NCBI GenBank assembly: GCA_045588245.1
Contig: JAZNDW010000041.1
Coordinates: 1-64,000 of the forward strand
Source: DTU064 sp045588245
Lineage (GTDB): Bacteria > Bacillota > Clostridia > Oscillospirales > CAG-272
Length of the DNA: 64,000 nt
Direction: 5' to 3'
Of this stretch, positions 7,595 through 16,274 are shown piece by piece (position 1 is the first letter of the stretch; the number at the start of each line of letters is the position of its first letter). Below the pieces are notes generated by a model. The model ran no database searches and was not told the origin of the DNA. It saw nothing but the letters and a program-made list of their open reading frames with translations. A program made the translations under genes and the position numbers.

Positions 7595-8722
7595 ATGTTA
7601 GTTAACCGTCCACCTATGGGTTGGAACACATGGAACACGTTCGGACACAACATATCCGATCAGCTCATCCGCGAAAGCGCAGACGCTTTTATTGACTTGG
7701 GACTCCGCGACGCAGGATATCAGTACATAGTCATAGACGATTGCTGGAGCAAAAAGCTTCGCGATCCTGACACTGACAGACTCGTACCCGAACCTGCTAA
7801 ATTCCCTCACGGAATGAAGGATCTTGCCGATTACATTCATGGTAAGGGACTTAAATTCGGTATGTATTCGTGTGCAGGACAGCGCACCTGCGCCGACTAT
7901 CCCGGATCGTTCGACCATGAGTTTTTAGATGCGGAAACGTTTGCATCGTGGGGAGTCGATTTTTTGAAGTACGATTTCTGCTATAAGCCGCAGGGAATCG
8001 ACGGAAAGCTACTTTACCGTCGCATGGGAATGGCGCTTCGCGCTTCGGGACGTGACATTCTTTTTTCAGCTTGTAACTGGGGAAGCGATGACGTGTGGCA
8101 ATGGATCCGTTCGACGGGAGCACATATGTACCGCTCAACGGGCGATATATTCGACAATCCCGAATCCTACCGCCGAATAGCGATGAGCCAGCTTGACAAG
8201 CTCGGAACGTCCGCACCGCAATGCTATAATGATATAGATATGCTCACCGTCGGTATGTACGGCAAGGGGCTCGTCGGCACGACGGGCTGCAACGATGCTG
8301 ACTACCGTTCGCAGTTCTCGCTCTGGTGTATGTTCTCGGCTCCTCTAATGCTCGGCTGCGACATCCGTTCTATGAACGAGGAAACGAAAAAGCTCGTTAC
8401 GAACGCGGATCTGCTGCGTATAAATCAGGACGCGGAGGCACGTCCGCCTATGTCGACGCATCATATGTGGAGCGACAAACTTCGCGTGTTGCTGAAGCAT
8501 CTTGACGACGGCACGTATGCGATCGGACTGTATAACATGGACGAGCGCGATGGCGATATTTACCTCACGTTCAGTGATTTCGGTCTGCCTGCGTCCGCGG
8601 GTTATGACGTAATCGCACGCGATATTTTTGAGGGCGGAGAAGAACGGTACCGCGAATATATGCGCGTACACGTTAAGGCGCACGATTGCCGTGTGTATAT
8701 TGCGAGTCTGCAGAAAAGATGA
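7595..8722 (+). CDS. Glycoside hydrolase family 27 alpha-galactosidase
   Basis: 375 residues from the ATG at 7595, picked because GGAGG precedes it and because the GH27 fold starts at once with PPMGWNTWNTF. Further motifs are YIVIDDCW, the nucleophile in LKYDFC (Asp127), and YNDIDML with the acid/base Asp215. GH27 usually has NDPDML here, so Ile replaces Pro next to the acid/base residue. There is no signal peptide, so the enzyme should act in the cytoplasm on imported alpha-galactosides such as melibiose or raffinose fragments, releasing galactose. No transporter gene is adjacent. The stop codon overlaps the next start (ATGA), indicating coupling with the small Cys-rich gene. Confidence 0.92.
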   Translation: MLVNRPPMGWNTWNTFGHNISDQLIRESADAFIDLGLRDAGYQYIVIDDCWSKKLRDPDTDRLVPEPAKFPHGMKDLADYIHGKGLKFGMYSCAGQRTCADYPGSFDHEFLDAETFASWGVDFLKYDFCYKPQGIDGKLLYRRMGMALRASGRDILFSACNWGSDDVWQWIRSTGAHMYRSTGDIFDNPESYRRIAMSQLDKLGTSAPQCYNDIDMLTVGMYGKGLVGTTGCNDADYRSQFSLWCMFSAPLMLGCDIRSMNEETKKLVTNADLLRINQDAEARPPMSTHHMWSDKLRVLLKHLDDGTYAIGLYNMDERDGDIYLTFSDFGLPASAGYDVIARDIFEGGEERYREYMRVHVKAHDCRVYIASLQKR

Positions 8723-8907
8723 AGTGCGGCGAGTGTGAACGCGAGCTCTTGTCTGACGAGGTGGGGCTTTCCAAAAAGCTCATAAATCGGGGCACGACGG
8801 TGCATTACTGCCTATCATGTCTGTCGCGTCAATTCGGGCTGTCGGAGGAAAAGCTCCGCGAGCTCTGCGAGCATTTCCGCGCCGCAGGCTGCTCGCTTTT
8901 CAAATGA
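8719..8907 (+). CDS. Small conserved Cys-rich (zinc-ribbon-like) protein
   Basis: 62 residues starting at an ATGA overlap with the galactosidase stop, so it is probably translationally coupled. CxxC near the N-terminus (MKCGEC) and CLSC about 30 residues later could bind one zinc ion. The C-terminal half is helical (LSEEKLRELCEHFRAAGC). Proteins of this type are widespread in Clostridia, but I know of no assigned function. Upstream in-frame codons exist but lie inside the galactosidase gene. Confidence 0.65.
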   Translation: MKCGECERELLSDEVGLSKKLINRGTTVHYCLSCLSRQFGLSEEKLRELCEHFRAAGCSLFK

Positions 8908-8919
8908 GGAACATACGGT

Positions 8920-9261
8920 ATGAATATACAGATATTCGGCACGAAAAAGTGCAACGACACGAAAAAGGCGCAGCGTTTCTTCAAGGAGCGTGGGATCAAG
9001 TTTCAGTTCATTGATCTATGTGAAAAATCGCTCAGCCGCGGCGAGCTCAAAAGTGTTTCGCAGGCTGTGGGCGGTCTTGACGCGATGCTTGACGAGAACT
9101 GCCGCGACAACGATACGCTTATGCTTATCAAGTACATTGAAGGTGCAGCAAAGGAAGAAAAGGTACTCGACAATCCGCAGGTGCTCAAAACCCCGATCGT
9201 GCGAAACGGCAAGTCTGCGACGATAGGATACTGCCCCGATGTGTGGAAAAAATGGGAATAA
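8920..9261 (+). CDS. ArsC/Spx-like thioredoxin-fold protein
   Basis: 113 residues of the ArsC/Spx/YffB superfamily: N-terminal strand and motif GTKKCNDTKKA with one active-site Cys, RGIKFQFIDL, and the C-terminal KTPIVRNGK segment with the cis-proline. Spx needs an RNA polymerase contact region and usually CxxC, which is not seen here. Arsenate reductase needs a conserved Arg triad that I cannot confirm. A small thiol oxidoreductase is the best call. GAGGA precedes the ATG. It ends the GH27/Cys-rich operon and is followed by a strong terminator. Confidence 0.78.
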   Translation: MNIQIFGTKKCNDTKKAQRFFKERGIKFQFIDLCEKSLSRGELKSVSQAVGGLDAMLDENCRDNDTLMLIKYIEGAAKEEKVLDNPQVLKTPIVRNGKSATIGYCPDVWKKWE

Positions 9262-9265
9262 AACG

Positions 9266-9299
9266 AAAGAGTCAGCACAGCTTTTGTGCTGACTCTTTT
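9266..9299 (+). terminator. Intrinsic terminator after the ArsC/Spx-like gene
   Basis: AAAGAGTCAGCACA (9266-9279) pairs with TGTGCTGACTCTTT (9285-9298) around the loop GCTTT. The T-run is short. Confidence 0.85.
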
Positions 9300-9339
9300 A
9301 ACTTTGTGTTATACCAATGTTAATTACATCGGAATATTG

Positions 9340-9368
9340 TTGAATATGATATGTGATTATGGTATACT
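9340..9368 (+). promoter_or_regulatory. Promoter of the membrane protein at 9397
   Basis: TTGAAT (9340-9345), 17 bases and TATACT (9363-9368), 28 bases before the start codon. Confidence 0.7.
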
Positions 9369-9396
9369 GTACATATCGTAATGATTGAGGTATATT

Positions 9397-10203
9397 ATGG
9401 CTGATGAAAACAAAAACAGAGACGCAAAAATAGAATTTCATGGAATGGGCGAGGAGATGGACGAATTTCGCTCGTGGTTTGATAACTTCTGGTATCACCA
9501 CAAGTGGAAGGTCATAGTCGCTGTCTTTTTCGTCATCGTGTTAGGCGTTTGCATATATCAGCTTGCGACACGAGAGGTTCCCGATGTGTACGTTATGTAT
9601 GCAGGCCCCGAATATATGTCGGCAGGTGACGTCATCGGCTTCAAATCCGCGATGCGTGACGTGATGCTGGACTATAACGAAGACGGCGAAAAGGGCGTGA
9701 TGCTCATTACGCTCACCTGCGTTTCCGAAGAAAAGATAAACGAAATGAAGGCGGAAGCTGAAGCGGAAAGCGAGGAATTCTACATAGATTTAGCGGCAAA
9801 TTCGCAGAATAACAAGCAGTTTGGCATGGAGATCTTCGCGGGTGAGGCGGTCGTTTGCCTGCTTGATCCGTCGCTTTATGAAAGTGTGCGCGATGAGGGC
9901 GGATTTTTGAAGATGACGGAGATCTTCACAGAAGAGGAGCTTTCGGGCGTTGAGCTTTACGATGAATGCGGTGTTTATCTGCATGAGCTGCCGTTTGGCA
10001 AATACTACGGCGTTATGGCGGATCTGCCGGACGATACGGTTTTATGCATTCGTAAAATATCAACCATATCGGTCTTCAAAGGAAAGAAAAAGTACGAGAA
10101 GCTTCACGGATTTCACGTCGATATGTTCCGTAACATAGTTCTCTTTGAGTATCCCGAAGGATACGTTCCCGAAACTGAAACGGATACGGGCAAAGCGGAA
10201 TAA
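9397..10203 (+). CDS. Single-pass membrane protein of unknown function
   Basis: 268 residues from the ATG at 9397, chosen over an upstream ATG because TTGAGG sits nine bases before it. An acidic cytoplasmic N-terminus is followed by one transmembrane helix (about 38-57) and a large, mostly acidic extracellular domain (58-268). There is no signal cleavage site and no recognisable catalytic motif. The domain has an alpha/beta pattern with conserved-looking aromatic patches (YGVMADLPDDTVLCIRK). I do not recognise the family. It is a single-gene unit with its own promoter and terminator. Confidence 0.75.
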   Translation: MADENKNRDAKIEFHGMGEEMDEFRSWFDNFWYHHKWKVIVAVFFVIVLGVCIYQLATREVPDVYVMYAGPEYMSAGDVIGFKSAMRDVMLDYNEDGEKGVMLITLTCVSEEKINEMKAEAEAESEEFYIDLAANSQNNKQFGMEIFAGEAVVCLLDPSLYESVRDEGGFLKMTEIFTEEELSGVELYDECGVYLHELPFGKYYGVMADLPDDTVLCIRKISTISVFKGKKKYEKLHGFHVDMFRNIVLFEYPEGYVPETETDTGKAE

Positions 10204-10212
10204 GACAAATGT

Positions 10213-10245
10213 AAAAGAGGAGTTTGAAAGAACTCCTCTTTTTTT
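10213..10245 (+). terminator. Intrinsic terminator after the 9397 gene
   Basis: AAAAGAGGAGTT (10213-10224) pairs with AACTCCTCTTTT (10231-10242), followed by a T-run. Confidence 0.9.
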
Positions 10246-10261
10246 GCAGATAAATGCAGAT

Positions 10262-10286
10262 AAAAAGGAGGCTTGCGCCTCCTTTT
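10262..10286 (-). terminator. Intrinsic terminator of hpf
   Basis: AAAAGGAGGC and GCCTCCTTTT form a 10-bp stem with the loop TTGC. Read on the minus strand it ends in a T-run just past the hpf stop. Confidence 0.85.
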
Positions 10287-10303
10287 ATATTTTTGCGGTT
10301 GTT

Positions 10304-10840
10304 TTATTTTTCCGGAACGATAAGGCCGTAGTTGCCGTCGTCTCGCTTGTAAACAACGCAGGTTTCCTCAGACTGCGAATCGACGAAGACGAAAAACTCG
10401 TGACCAAGCAGATTCATCTGCAGTATCGCTTCGTCGGGAGTCATGGGCTTGAAGGGGAACTTCTTTGTGCGGATGATGAGCTCTTTTTCTTCCTCGATTT
10501 CGGGAAGATCGGGGATGTCATCCGATGCGGGAACTGCGAAAGCACCTTCGCGCAAGCGCTTTTCAAGACGAGTCTTGTTCTTTCTGATCTGACGCTCAAT
10601 CGCCTCGATGCAATCGTCAAGAGCGTTCTGGAAAGTGACGTTCTTTTTTTCGCTGCGGAATAAAGTTCCGTTTGCCGAGATGGTGATCTCAAGGCATTCC
10701 TGATCATGCCTGCGGTTAAAGGTTACAAAGGCTTCCGCGCCGTCACGGAAGAACTTATCAAACTTTGACAGTTTCTTCGTAACAAGAGCTTTCAGATCCT
10801 CTGACACGTTCATTTGCTTACCGATAATTGTTGTTTTCAT
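10304..10840 (-). CDS. hpf: Ribosome hibernation promoting factor, long form
   Basis: 178 residues. The N-terminal S30AE domain (1-100) binds the 30S decoding channel. The C-terminal domain (about 120-178) carries the long-HPF dimerisation signature FPFKPMTPDEAILQMNLLGH and F-V-F-V-D. Long HPF alone forms inactive 100S ribosome dimers in stationary phase or stress, which is typical of Gram-positive bacteria. It is a single-gene unit on the minus strand with a leader of about 50 bases, where stress control could act. Confidence 0.95.
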   Translation of the reverse strand: MKTTIIGKQMNVSEDLKALVTKKLSKFDKFFRDGAEAFVTFNRRHDQECLEITISANGTLFRSEKKNVTFQNALDDCIEAIERQIRKNKTRLEKRLREGAFAVPASDDIPDLPEIEEEKELIIRTKKFPFKPMTPDEAILQMNLLGHEFFVFVDSQSEETCVVYKRDDGNYGLIVPEK

Positions 10841-10898
10841 GTGTCTTTACCGCCTTTAACTGTTATTACGGTGAGGAGGTTGCCCCATCCGTTAATTT

Positions 10899-10907
10899 AT
10901 TATAACA
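10899..10907 (-). promoter_or_regulatory. Extended -10 promoter of hpf
   Basis: TGTTATAAT on the minus strand (TATAAT at 10899-10904). The -35 is poor (TTTATT at best), which fits an extended -10 promoter. Confidence 0.5.
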
Positions 10908-10966
10908 TAAAATTGCGGCGAAATAAACAGAAAACTGAAAAAATGAACGAATAAATTTGTTAATTT

Positions 10967-12049
10967 TTATTTGGAAATGAGGTAACCTTCGCGATAGAGA
11001 AGCTCGGCAGAGAGCAGACCGCCGCCTGCGGCTCCGCGAAGTGTGTTGTGCGAAAGTCCGATGAACTTGTAATCGAAAATGGTGTCCTCTTCGAGTCTGC
11101 CGACAGAGACGCCCATGCCGCTGCCAATGTTGCGGTCGATGGCTGTCTGCGGACGGTCTTCCTCTTCAAAATATGTGATGAACTGCTCGGGAGCGGAAGG
11201 AAGACGGAGAAGCTGCGGCTTGCCTTTGTAGTTTTTCCACGCTTCGAGTATCTGCGCACGCGTGGGCTTTTCTTCAAAGTCAACGAAAACTGATGCGAGG
11301 TGACCGTCGGAAACGGGAACGCGAACGCAGTGTGCGGAGATCTTGATGCTCTTTTCGGGGATGATCAGACCGTTTTCTATGTGTCCCCAAACCTTTAAGG
11401 GCTCCTGTTCACTCTTCTGCTCCTCGCCCGAAATGTATGGCTTGACGTTGTCGATTATTTCGGGAGTTTCGGCGAGCGTTTTGCCCGAGCCGGAGATTGC
11501 TTGATACGTTGAAACGATCACACGCTTGATGCCGAAGCGGAGAAGGGGAGTCAGCATGGGAACGTAGCTCTGAATGGAGCAGTTGGGCTTAACGCAGATA
11601 AATCCGCGTGTAGTGCCGAGACGCTTCTGCTGATAAGGGATAACGGCGAGGTGATTTTCGTTGATCTCGGGAATGAGCATCGGAACGTCGGGAACGCCGC
11701 GATTTGCAGAGTTATTGGAGATAACGGGAGTTTCCGTTTTTGCGTAAGTTTCCTCAAGTTCCAGAACTTCCGCTTTTTTCATGTCTACGGCGCAGAAAAT
11801 GAAGTCGCACTTTGCGGCTACGTCTTCTACACAGGATGCGTCGAGCACGATCATGTCACCGACGGATTCGGGCATCGGAGTCGTCATTCTCCAACGGGAG
11901 CCGACGGCTTCACGGTAAGTTTTTCCTGCGGAGCGAGGGCTTGCCGCAAGGACGGATATATCAAAATAGGGGTGATTTTCGAGGAGTGTGATGAAGCGCT
12001 GACCGACCATACCGGTTGCGCCGACTATTCCTGCACGGAGCTTGTTCAT
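10967..12049 (-). CDS. asd: Aspartate-semialdehyde dehydrogenase
   Basis: 360 residues, the archaeal/fungal-type branch of the family. The N-terminal NADP site is GATGMVGQRF (10-19). The catalytic Cys157 lies in KPNCSIQ, and a later SAHCVRVPVSDGH supplies the catalytic histidine. The enzyme reduces aspartyl phosphate to aspartate semialdehyde, the branch point to lysine/diaminopimelate, threonine and methionine. It stands alone, without lysC or dapA next to it, under its own strong promoter. Confidence 0.95.
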   Translation of the reverse strand: MNKLRAGIVGATGMVGQRFITLLENHPYFDISVLAASPRSAGKTYREAVGSRWRMTTPMPESVGDMIVLDASCVEDVAAKCDFIFCAVDMKKAEVLELEETYAKTETPVISNNSANRGVPDVPMLIPEINENHLAVIPYQQKRLGTTRGFICVKPNCSIQSYVPMLTPLLRFGIKRVIVSTYQAISGSGKTLAETPEIIDNVKPYISGEEQKSEQEPLKVWGHIENGLIIPEKSIKISAHCVRVPVSDGHLASVFVDFEEKPTRAQILEAWKNYKGKPQLLRLPSAPEQFITYFEEEDRPQTAIDRNIGSGMGVSVGRLEEDTIFDYKFIGLSHNTLRGAAGGGLLSAELLYREGYLISK

Positions 12050-12116
12050 GATAAAAGCCTTTCTTATGAACCGAAAGATTATTTGTAAATAAACACTGAC
12101 AGTTTATTTATATATA

Positions 12117-12145
12117 ATTATATCATCGTACACCGCCACTGTAAA
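12117..12145 (-). promoter_or_regulatory. Promoter of asd
   Basis: On the minus strand: TTTACA (12140-12145), 17 bases, TATAAT (12117-12122) with a TGA extended -10. The leader to the ATG is about 60 bases and shows no riboswitch pattern that I recognise. Confidence 0.75.
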
Positions 12146-12241
12146 TTAATCGTTTGATTGAAAATTTCAGCTAATAAAGCTATAATTTTATGTGTTTTTA
12201 CGAAAATAACGGCAAAATGCGTTGAAAATTCCCCCTCGCTA

Positions 12242-12270
12242 TTGCAATAAGCGTTCGGTGGCGGTATAAT
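12242..12270 (+). promoter_or_regulatory. Promoter of upp
   Basis: TTGCAA (12242-12247), 17 bases and TATAAT (12265-12270). Confidence 0.75.
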
Positions 12271-12326
12271 TATAGTTAAATAAAACGAATTTATCTGCAT
12301 AAGATAAGCGAAAGGAAACGATAAAT

Positions 12327-12950
12327 ATGTTACACGTAATGGATCATCCGCTGATTACGGATAAGCTTACAATAATGCGCGACAAAAACACGGGAACGAA
12401 AGATTTTCGTGAACTCTTATACGAGATATCAATGCTTATGGCGTATGAGATCACAAGAGATATCCCCATGGTCGATGTAGAAATTGAAACTCCCGTTGCA
12501 AAGATGACGGCGAAAAGACTCGCCGGCAAGCAGATGGCGGTCGTGCCGATCCTGCGTGCAGGTCTTGGTATGTCGGACGGCTTTTTGAAGATCGAACCGA
12601 CGGCTAAGGTCGGTCATATCGGTCTTTACCGTGATCATGAAACGAAGCAGCCGGTGCTTTACTACTGCAAGCTTCCCGAAGATATTGCGGAGCGTCTCGT
12701 TATCGTAACGGATCCTATGCTCGCAACGGGTGGTTCTGCCGTTGACGCGATCTCGCTTCTTAAAACGAAGGGGTGCAAAAATATCAAGTTCATGTGTCTT
12801 GTAGGCGCTCCCGAAGGCGTTGAATATCTTGAAAGAATTCATCCCGACGTTGATATTTATATGGGCGCGCTCGATGAATACCTCAATGAAAATAAGTACA
12901 TCGTTCCCGGTCTCGGTGATGCGGGCGACAGAATTTTCGGAACGCTCTGA
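12327..12950 (+). CDS. upp: Uracil phosphoribosyltransferase
   Basis: 207 residues, the normal length. It converts uracil and PRPP to UMP in pyrimidine salvage. The PRPP-binding loop is DPMLATGGSAVDA, the uracil-binding C-terminus is YIVPGLGDAGDRIFGT, and the N-terminal VMDHPLITDKLTIMRD is diagnostic. AAAGGAAA lies before the ATG. The pseudouridine synthase gene begins 9 bases downstream and is probably cotranscribed. Confidence 0.97.
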   Translation: MLHVMDHPLITDKLTIMRDKNTGTKDFRELLYEISMLMAYEITRDIPMVDVEIETPVAKMTAKRLAGKQMAVVPILRAGLGMSDGFLKIEPTAKVGHIGLYRDHETKQPVLYYCKLPEDIAERLVIVTDPMLATGGSAVDAISLLKTKGCKNIKFMCLVGAPEGVEYLERIHPDVDIYMGALDEYLNENKYIVPGLGDAGDRIFGTL

Positions 12951-12959
12951 TATCCGATA

Positions 12960-13937
12960 ATGAGACTTTATACTGTCGGAGTAAACGACGGCGGTCAACG
13001 TCTTGACAAATTCCTGTCGAAGATCACGGTGGGAATGCCGAAGTCGTTGCTCTACAAGTACATTCGGCAAAAATGCGTCAAGGTGAACGGCAAACGCGCA
13101 GAAGCATCACAGATGCTCGTCGCGGGCGACGAAGTGAAGCTTTTCATCAGCGATGAATTCTTTCGTGACGGCGAAAAGCTGCCGATCGAATCGATCAAGC
13201 CGAAGCTATACATCGTTTACGAAGATGACAATATTATGATATGCGATAAGCCGACAGGCGTGCTCGTTCATTCGGGAGACGCCGACGGCGAGGCGTCGGA
13301 CGATAAGAACACTCTCATCGGACACATTCAAGCATACCTTTACGGTAAGGGCGAATATGATCCGCGCCGCGAGAATAGTTTTGCGCCCGCGCTTTGCAAC
13401 CGCATAGACCGCAACACGCGCGGTCTTGTCATCGCGGCGAAAAATGCCGCCGCCCTGCGTGAGATGAATGAGATCATAAAAACGCGGTTGATCGAAAAGT
13501 ATTATCTTTGCGCCGTTCACGGAAAACCGAAGCCGGATTCGGGCACGCTTCACGGTTATCTCCGCCGTGAGGGACACGGCGGTGTCCGCGTATATTCCGA
13601 AAACGTGCGCGGTTCTAAAGAGATAATTACAAAATATAGACGCATGAAAACGGTCGTGCGCGATGGCAAGGCGCTCTCGCTTTGCGAGGTGCTGCTCGTA
13701 ACAGGACGCACGCATCAGATCCGTGCTCACATGGAAGCGGCGGGATGGCCGCTTCTCGGCGAGGGACGCTACGGTAAAAATGCCGCCGACAGAAAGCTCG
13801 GCTACCGTTCACAAGCGTTGTGTGCGTATCGGGTGAAGTTTGCTCTCGGTGACTATGAAGGTGTACTTTCGTATCTTGACGGAGCAGACGTTTCTGTTGA
13901 TAAAAAAACGGTTGATTTTATGCGCGAATTCGAATGA
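12960..13937 (+). CDS. Pseudouridine synthase, RluA/RluD family, with S4 domain
   Basis: 325 residues. An N-terminal S4 RNA-binding domain (about 12-75) is followed by the RluA-type catalytic domain. The catalytic motif reads NRIDRNTRG with Asp150, where most homologues have H-R-L-D-x-x-T-S-G. TGRTHQIRAH and LLGEGRYG are also present. It isomerises uridines in rRNA or tRNA; the target cannot be assigned from sequence. It shares a transcript with upp and ends at a strong hairpin terminator. Confidence 0.9.
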   Translation: MRLYTVGVNDGGQRLDKFLSKITVGMPKSLLYKYIRQKCVKVNGKRAEASQMLVAGDEVKLFISDEFFRDGEKLPIESIKPKLYIVYEDDNIMICDKPTGVLVHSGDADGEASDDKNTLIGHIQAYLYGKGEYDPRRENSFAPALCNRIDRNTRGLVIAAKNAAALREMNEIIKTRLIEKYYLCAVHGKPKPDSGTLHGYLRREGHGGVRVYSENVRGSKEIITKYRRMKTVVRDGKALSLCEVLLVTGRTHQIRAHMEAAGWPLLGEGRYGKNAADRKLGYRSQALCAYRVKFALGDYEGVLSYLDGADVSVDKKTVDFMREFE

Positions 13938-13966
13938 AGACGAGCCAAATTACGTGGCTTGACTTT

Positions 13967-14000
13967 GTGCCGAAGGAGGATATGACTCCTTCGGCACTTT
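13967..14000 (+). terminator. Intrinsic terminator after the pseudouridine synthase
   Basis: GTGCCGAAGGAG (13967-13978) pairs with CTCCTTCGGCAC (13986-13997) around a 7-base loop, followed by TTTT. Confidence 0.88.
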
Positions 14001-14025
14001 TGAATTGTTTTTGATTGGAGAAGGA

Positions 14026-16167
14026 ATGAAGAAGATATATTTATACTTGATCGCGGCGGGGTCGGGAATCATGACAGGGCTTGCGGTTTCGTATTTTCTG
14101 CCTGCGGCACTGCAGTGGGTGACGATGGCTCCGTTATTGGTACTGTTGTTTCTTTCGTTGCGTCATGTAGACGAAAAAAAGGTGCGTCACGGTCTATATT
14201 TGGGCTTTTCGTATTTTTATCCTTATTATCTGACGGTATGGTATTGGTTTTTGACCATGTATCCGTTGGATTTTACGGAAATGACGCCTGCGGCGGCTTT
14301 GGCGGCGGTAATGTTCGCGTGGCTTGGACTTCCCTTGCTGCAAGCTGCATTTGCGATGTGGCAGGTGCCGCTGTTTTTATGTGCGGCACGCAATCGCGCC
14401 GTTGCGAACGGCGCGGGCGCGCGCCTGACGATGCCTTTACTGTACGCTCTGATATATATTATATTTGAATGGGCGCAGACGCTCACATGGGCGGGAGTGC
14501 CGTGGGGAAGGCTTGCCATCGGGCAGGCTTATGTGCCCGTTTTCGTGCAGACAGCATCGCTCTTCGGCTCGTATTTCGTGTCGCTCGTGATCGTACTTGT
14601 TAACGGATATATCGCGCTGGCGGTGCTTACTCGAAAAGAGGTGCGCCGTGCCGCGCTGTCGCTTTCAATGGCGGTCTTGATCTTCGCTATGAATCTTGTG
14701 TCGGGAGTCGTCATCAACATAACGCGCACCCCCGACGATGAAGGCGGCAAGGTTGCCGTCGGCATCATCCAGGGAAATGTTTCCTCAAGCGACAAATGGA
14801 GCGACGACAGTTTTGATAATCTATCCTCGGTTTACGGCAGACTTACCTCTTCTGCGGCAGAAGACGGAGCCGAGCTCGTCTTGTGGACGGAGACGGCGAT
14901 TCCGTACATTATAAACAAGTATCCGTTTATGCGCAGATTCGTTGAAGTGACGGCGGATGTCAACGACATTACGCTTCTCGCAACGGCATTCTGGCGCCGC
15001 AGTGGCGAATCGGAAGCGGAAGAGGATTATAACGCTGTGATGTCGGTGACACCGGACGGCGAGATAGACACCGAAAACATATACGCGAAGCGGAAGCTTG
15101 TACCTTTCGGAGAGTTTGTTCCTTTTGAAGCGATCATCGAAAAGCTTGTGCCGCCGCTTGCGTCAATGTCAATGTTTGAAAATGCGCTTTCGGTAGGCGA
15201 AGATGCCGTTTTGCTTGAAACGGAATACGGACACGTCGGTGCACTTGTGTGCTTTGATTCGATTTACGAAGAATGTGCGCTTGATGCTGTCCGCGCCGGG
15301 GCGGAGTTATTGACGGTTTCGACGAACGATTCGTGGTTCGGCGAGAGCGCGGCGCTCTATCAGCACACGGCGCAGGGAATCCTTCGCGCAGTTGAAACGG
15401 ACAGGTACGTTGCAAGGGCGGGGAACACGGGCTATTCCTGCGTGATCGCGCCGTCAGGCAAGATCACCTCGGCGTTGCCGATAAACGTTGAAGATTATCT
15501 TGTTGCTGACGTATTTACACGAAATACGGTGACGCTGTATTCTATAGTCGGGAACGTGATCATTGTTATTGCTGCTGTATTCGTTGCGTTGGTGACGGCG
15601 GACTCTGTCATATATAATATAATGAAAAGAAAAAAACGGAAAGCGTCGAAGTTTTACGTCCGCGCCGTTCGTGAAGAAGAGCTCGATACGGCTGTCCGTG
15701 TGTATGATGACGGCAGACGTGCAATCGCCGCGCTCGGAATCGATCAATGGCAGGACGGCTATCCGCCGCGCGAACAGACGGCGGCGGATATAGCCGACGG
15801 CATTCTGTATGCTGCCGTCGATCCCGACGGGGAGCATATAGCGGCTGTTGCCGCTATGGTGGCGTCCCCCGATCACGATTATGACGTGATCGACGGGGCA
15901 TGGCTGTCGAACGGCGAGTACGTTGCGGTGCACCGAGTCGCCGCATCCGATGTGTATCGCGGGGGCGGTGCTGTGTCGCTTTTGTTTGAACAGATAGAAG
16001 CTATAGCGAGAGGGAAGGGCATCGTGTCACTGCGTGTTGATACACACAGAGGAAACGTCGTTATGCAAAGATTCCTCTGTAAACACGGATTTGAAGTTTG
16101 CGGAGAGATCACGCTTTCACACGGGGACGGTGACAGAGTGCGCCGTGCCTATGAAAAGCTGATCTGA
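14026..16167 (+). CDS. lnt: Apolipoprotein N-acyltransferase fused to a C-terminal GNAT acetyltransferase
   Basis: 713 residues from the ATG at 14026, preceded by GGAGAAGG; a TTG seven codons upstream is less likely. Residues 1-about 240 are multi-spanning membrane helices. Residues about 240-500 form the nitrilase-type domain with the Lnt triad Glu289 (WTETAIP), Lys355 (YAKRKLVPFGE) and Cys409 (LVCFDS). A final membrane helix (about 510-530) precedes a cytoplasmic GNAT domain (about 543-713), with an acetyl-CoA-binding region near VAASDVYRGGGAVSLLFEQ. Lnt adds the third acyl chain to lipoproteins. The GNAT substrate is unknown. Lnt is rare in classical Firmicutes, and this fusion is odd. Confidence 0.88.
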   Translation: MKKIYLYLIAAGSGIMTGLAVSYFLPAALQWVTMAPLLVLLFLSLRHVDEKKVRHGLYLGFSYFYPYYLTVWYWFLTMYPLDFTEMTPAAALAAVMFAWLGLPLLQAAFAMWQVPLFLCAARNRAVANGAGARLTMPLLYALIYIIFEWAQTLTWAGVPWGRLAIGQAYVPVFVQTASLFGSYFVSLVIVLVNGYIALAVLTRKEVRRAALSLSMAVLIFAMNLVSGVVINITRTPDDEGGKVAVGIIQGNVSSSDKWSDDSFDNLSSVYGRLTSSAAEDGAELVLWTETAIPYIINKYPFMRRFVEVTADVNDITLLATAFWRRSGESEAEEDYNAVMSVTPDGEIDTENIYAKRKLVPFGEFVPFEAIIEKLVPPLASMSMFENALSVGEDAVLLETEYGHVGALVCFDSIYEECALDAVRAGAELLTVSTNDSWFGESAALYQHTAQGILRAVETDRYVARAGNTGYSCVIAPSGKITSALPINVEDYLVADVFTRNTVTLYSIVGNVIIVIAAVFVALVTADSVIYNIMKRKKRKASKFYVRAVREEELDTAVRVYDDGRRAIAALGIDQWQDGYPPREQTAADIADGILYAAVDPDGEHIAAVAAMVASPDHDYDVIDGAWLSNGEYVAVHRVAASDVYRGGGAVSLLFEQIEAIARGKGIVSLRVDTHRGNVVMQRFLCKHGFEVCGEITLSHGDGDRVRRAYEKLI

Positions 16168-16212
16168 TATCGAAGAAGCAAAATATTGACCGAACCGTTA
16201 CGGTTATGTGTG

Positions 16213-16242
16213 CTGACGGAGAGGTTTGTGTTCATATATAAT
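16213..16242 (+). promoter_or_regulatory. Possible promoter of the xylulokinase gene
   Basis: CTGACG (16213-16218), 18 bases and TATAAT (16237-16242). The -35 is imperfect. The start codon follows 32 bases after the -10 with a GAGGAGG site. Confidence 0.45.
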
Positions 16243-16274
16243 TATATTGTAAGAAAAATCCGAGGAGGATAGTT

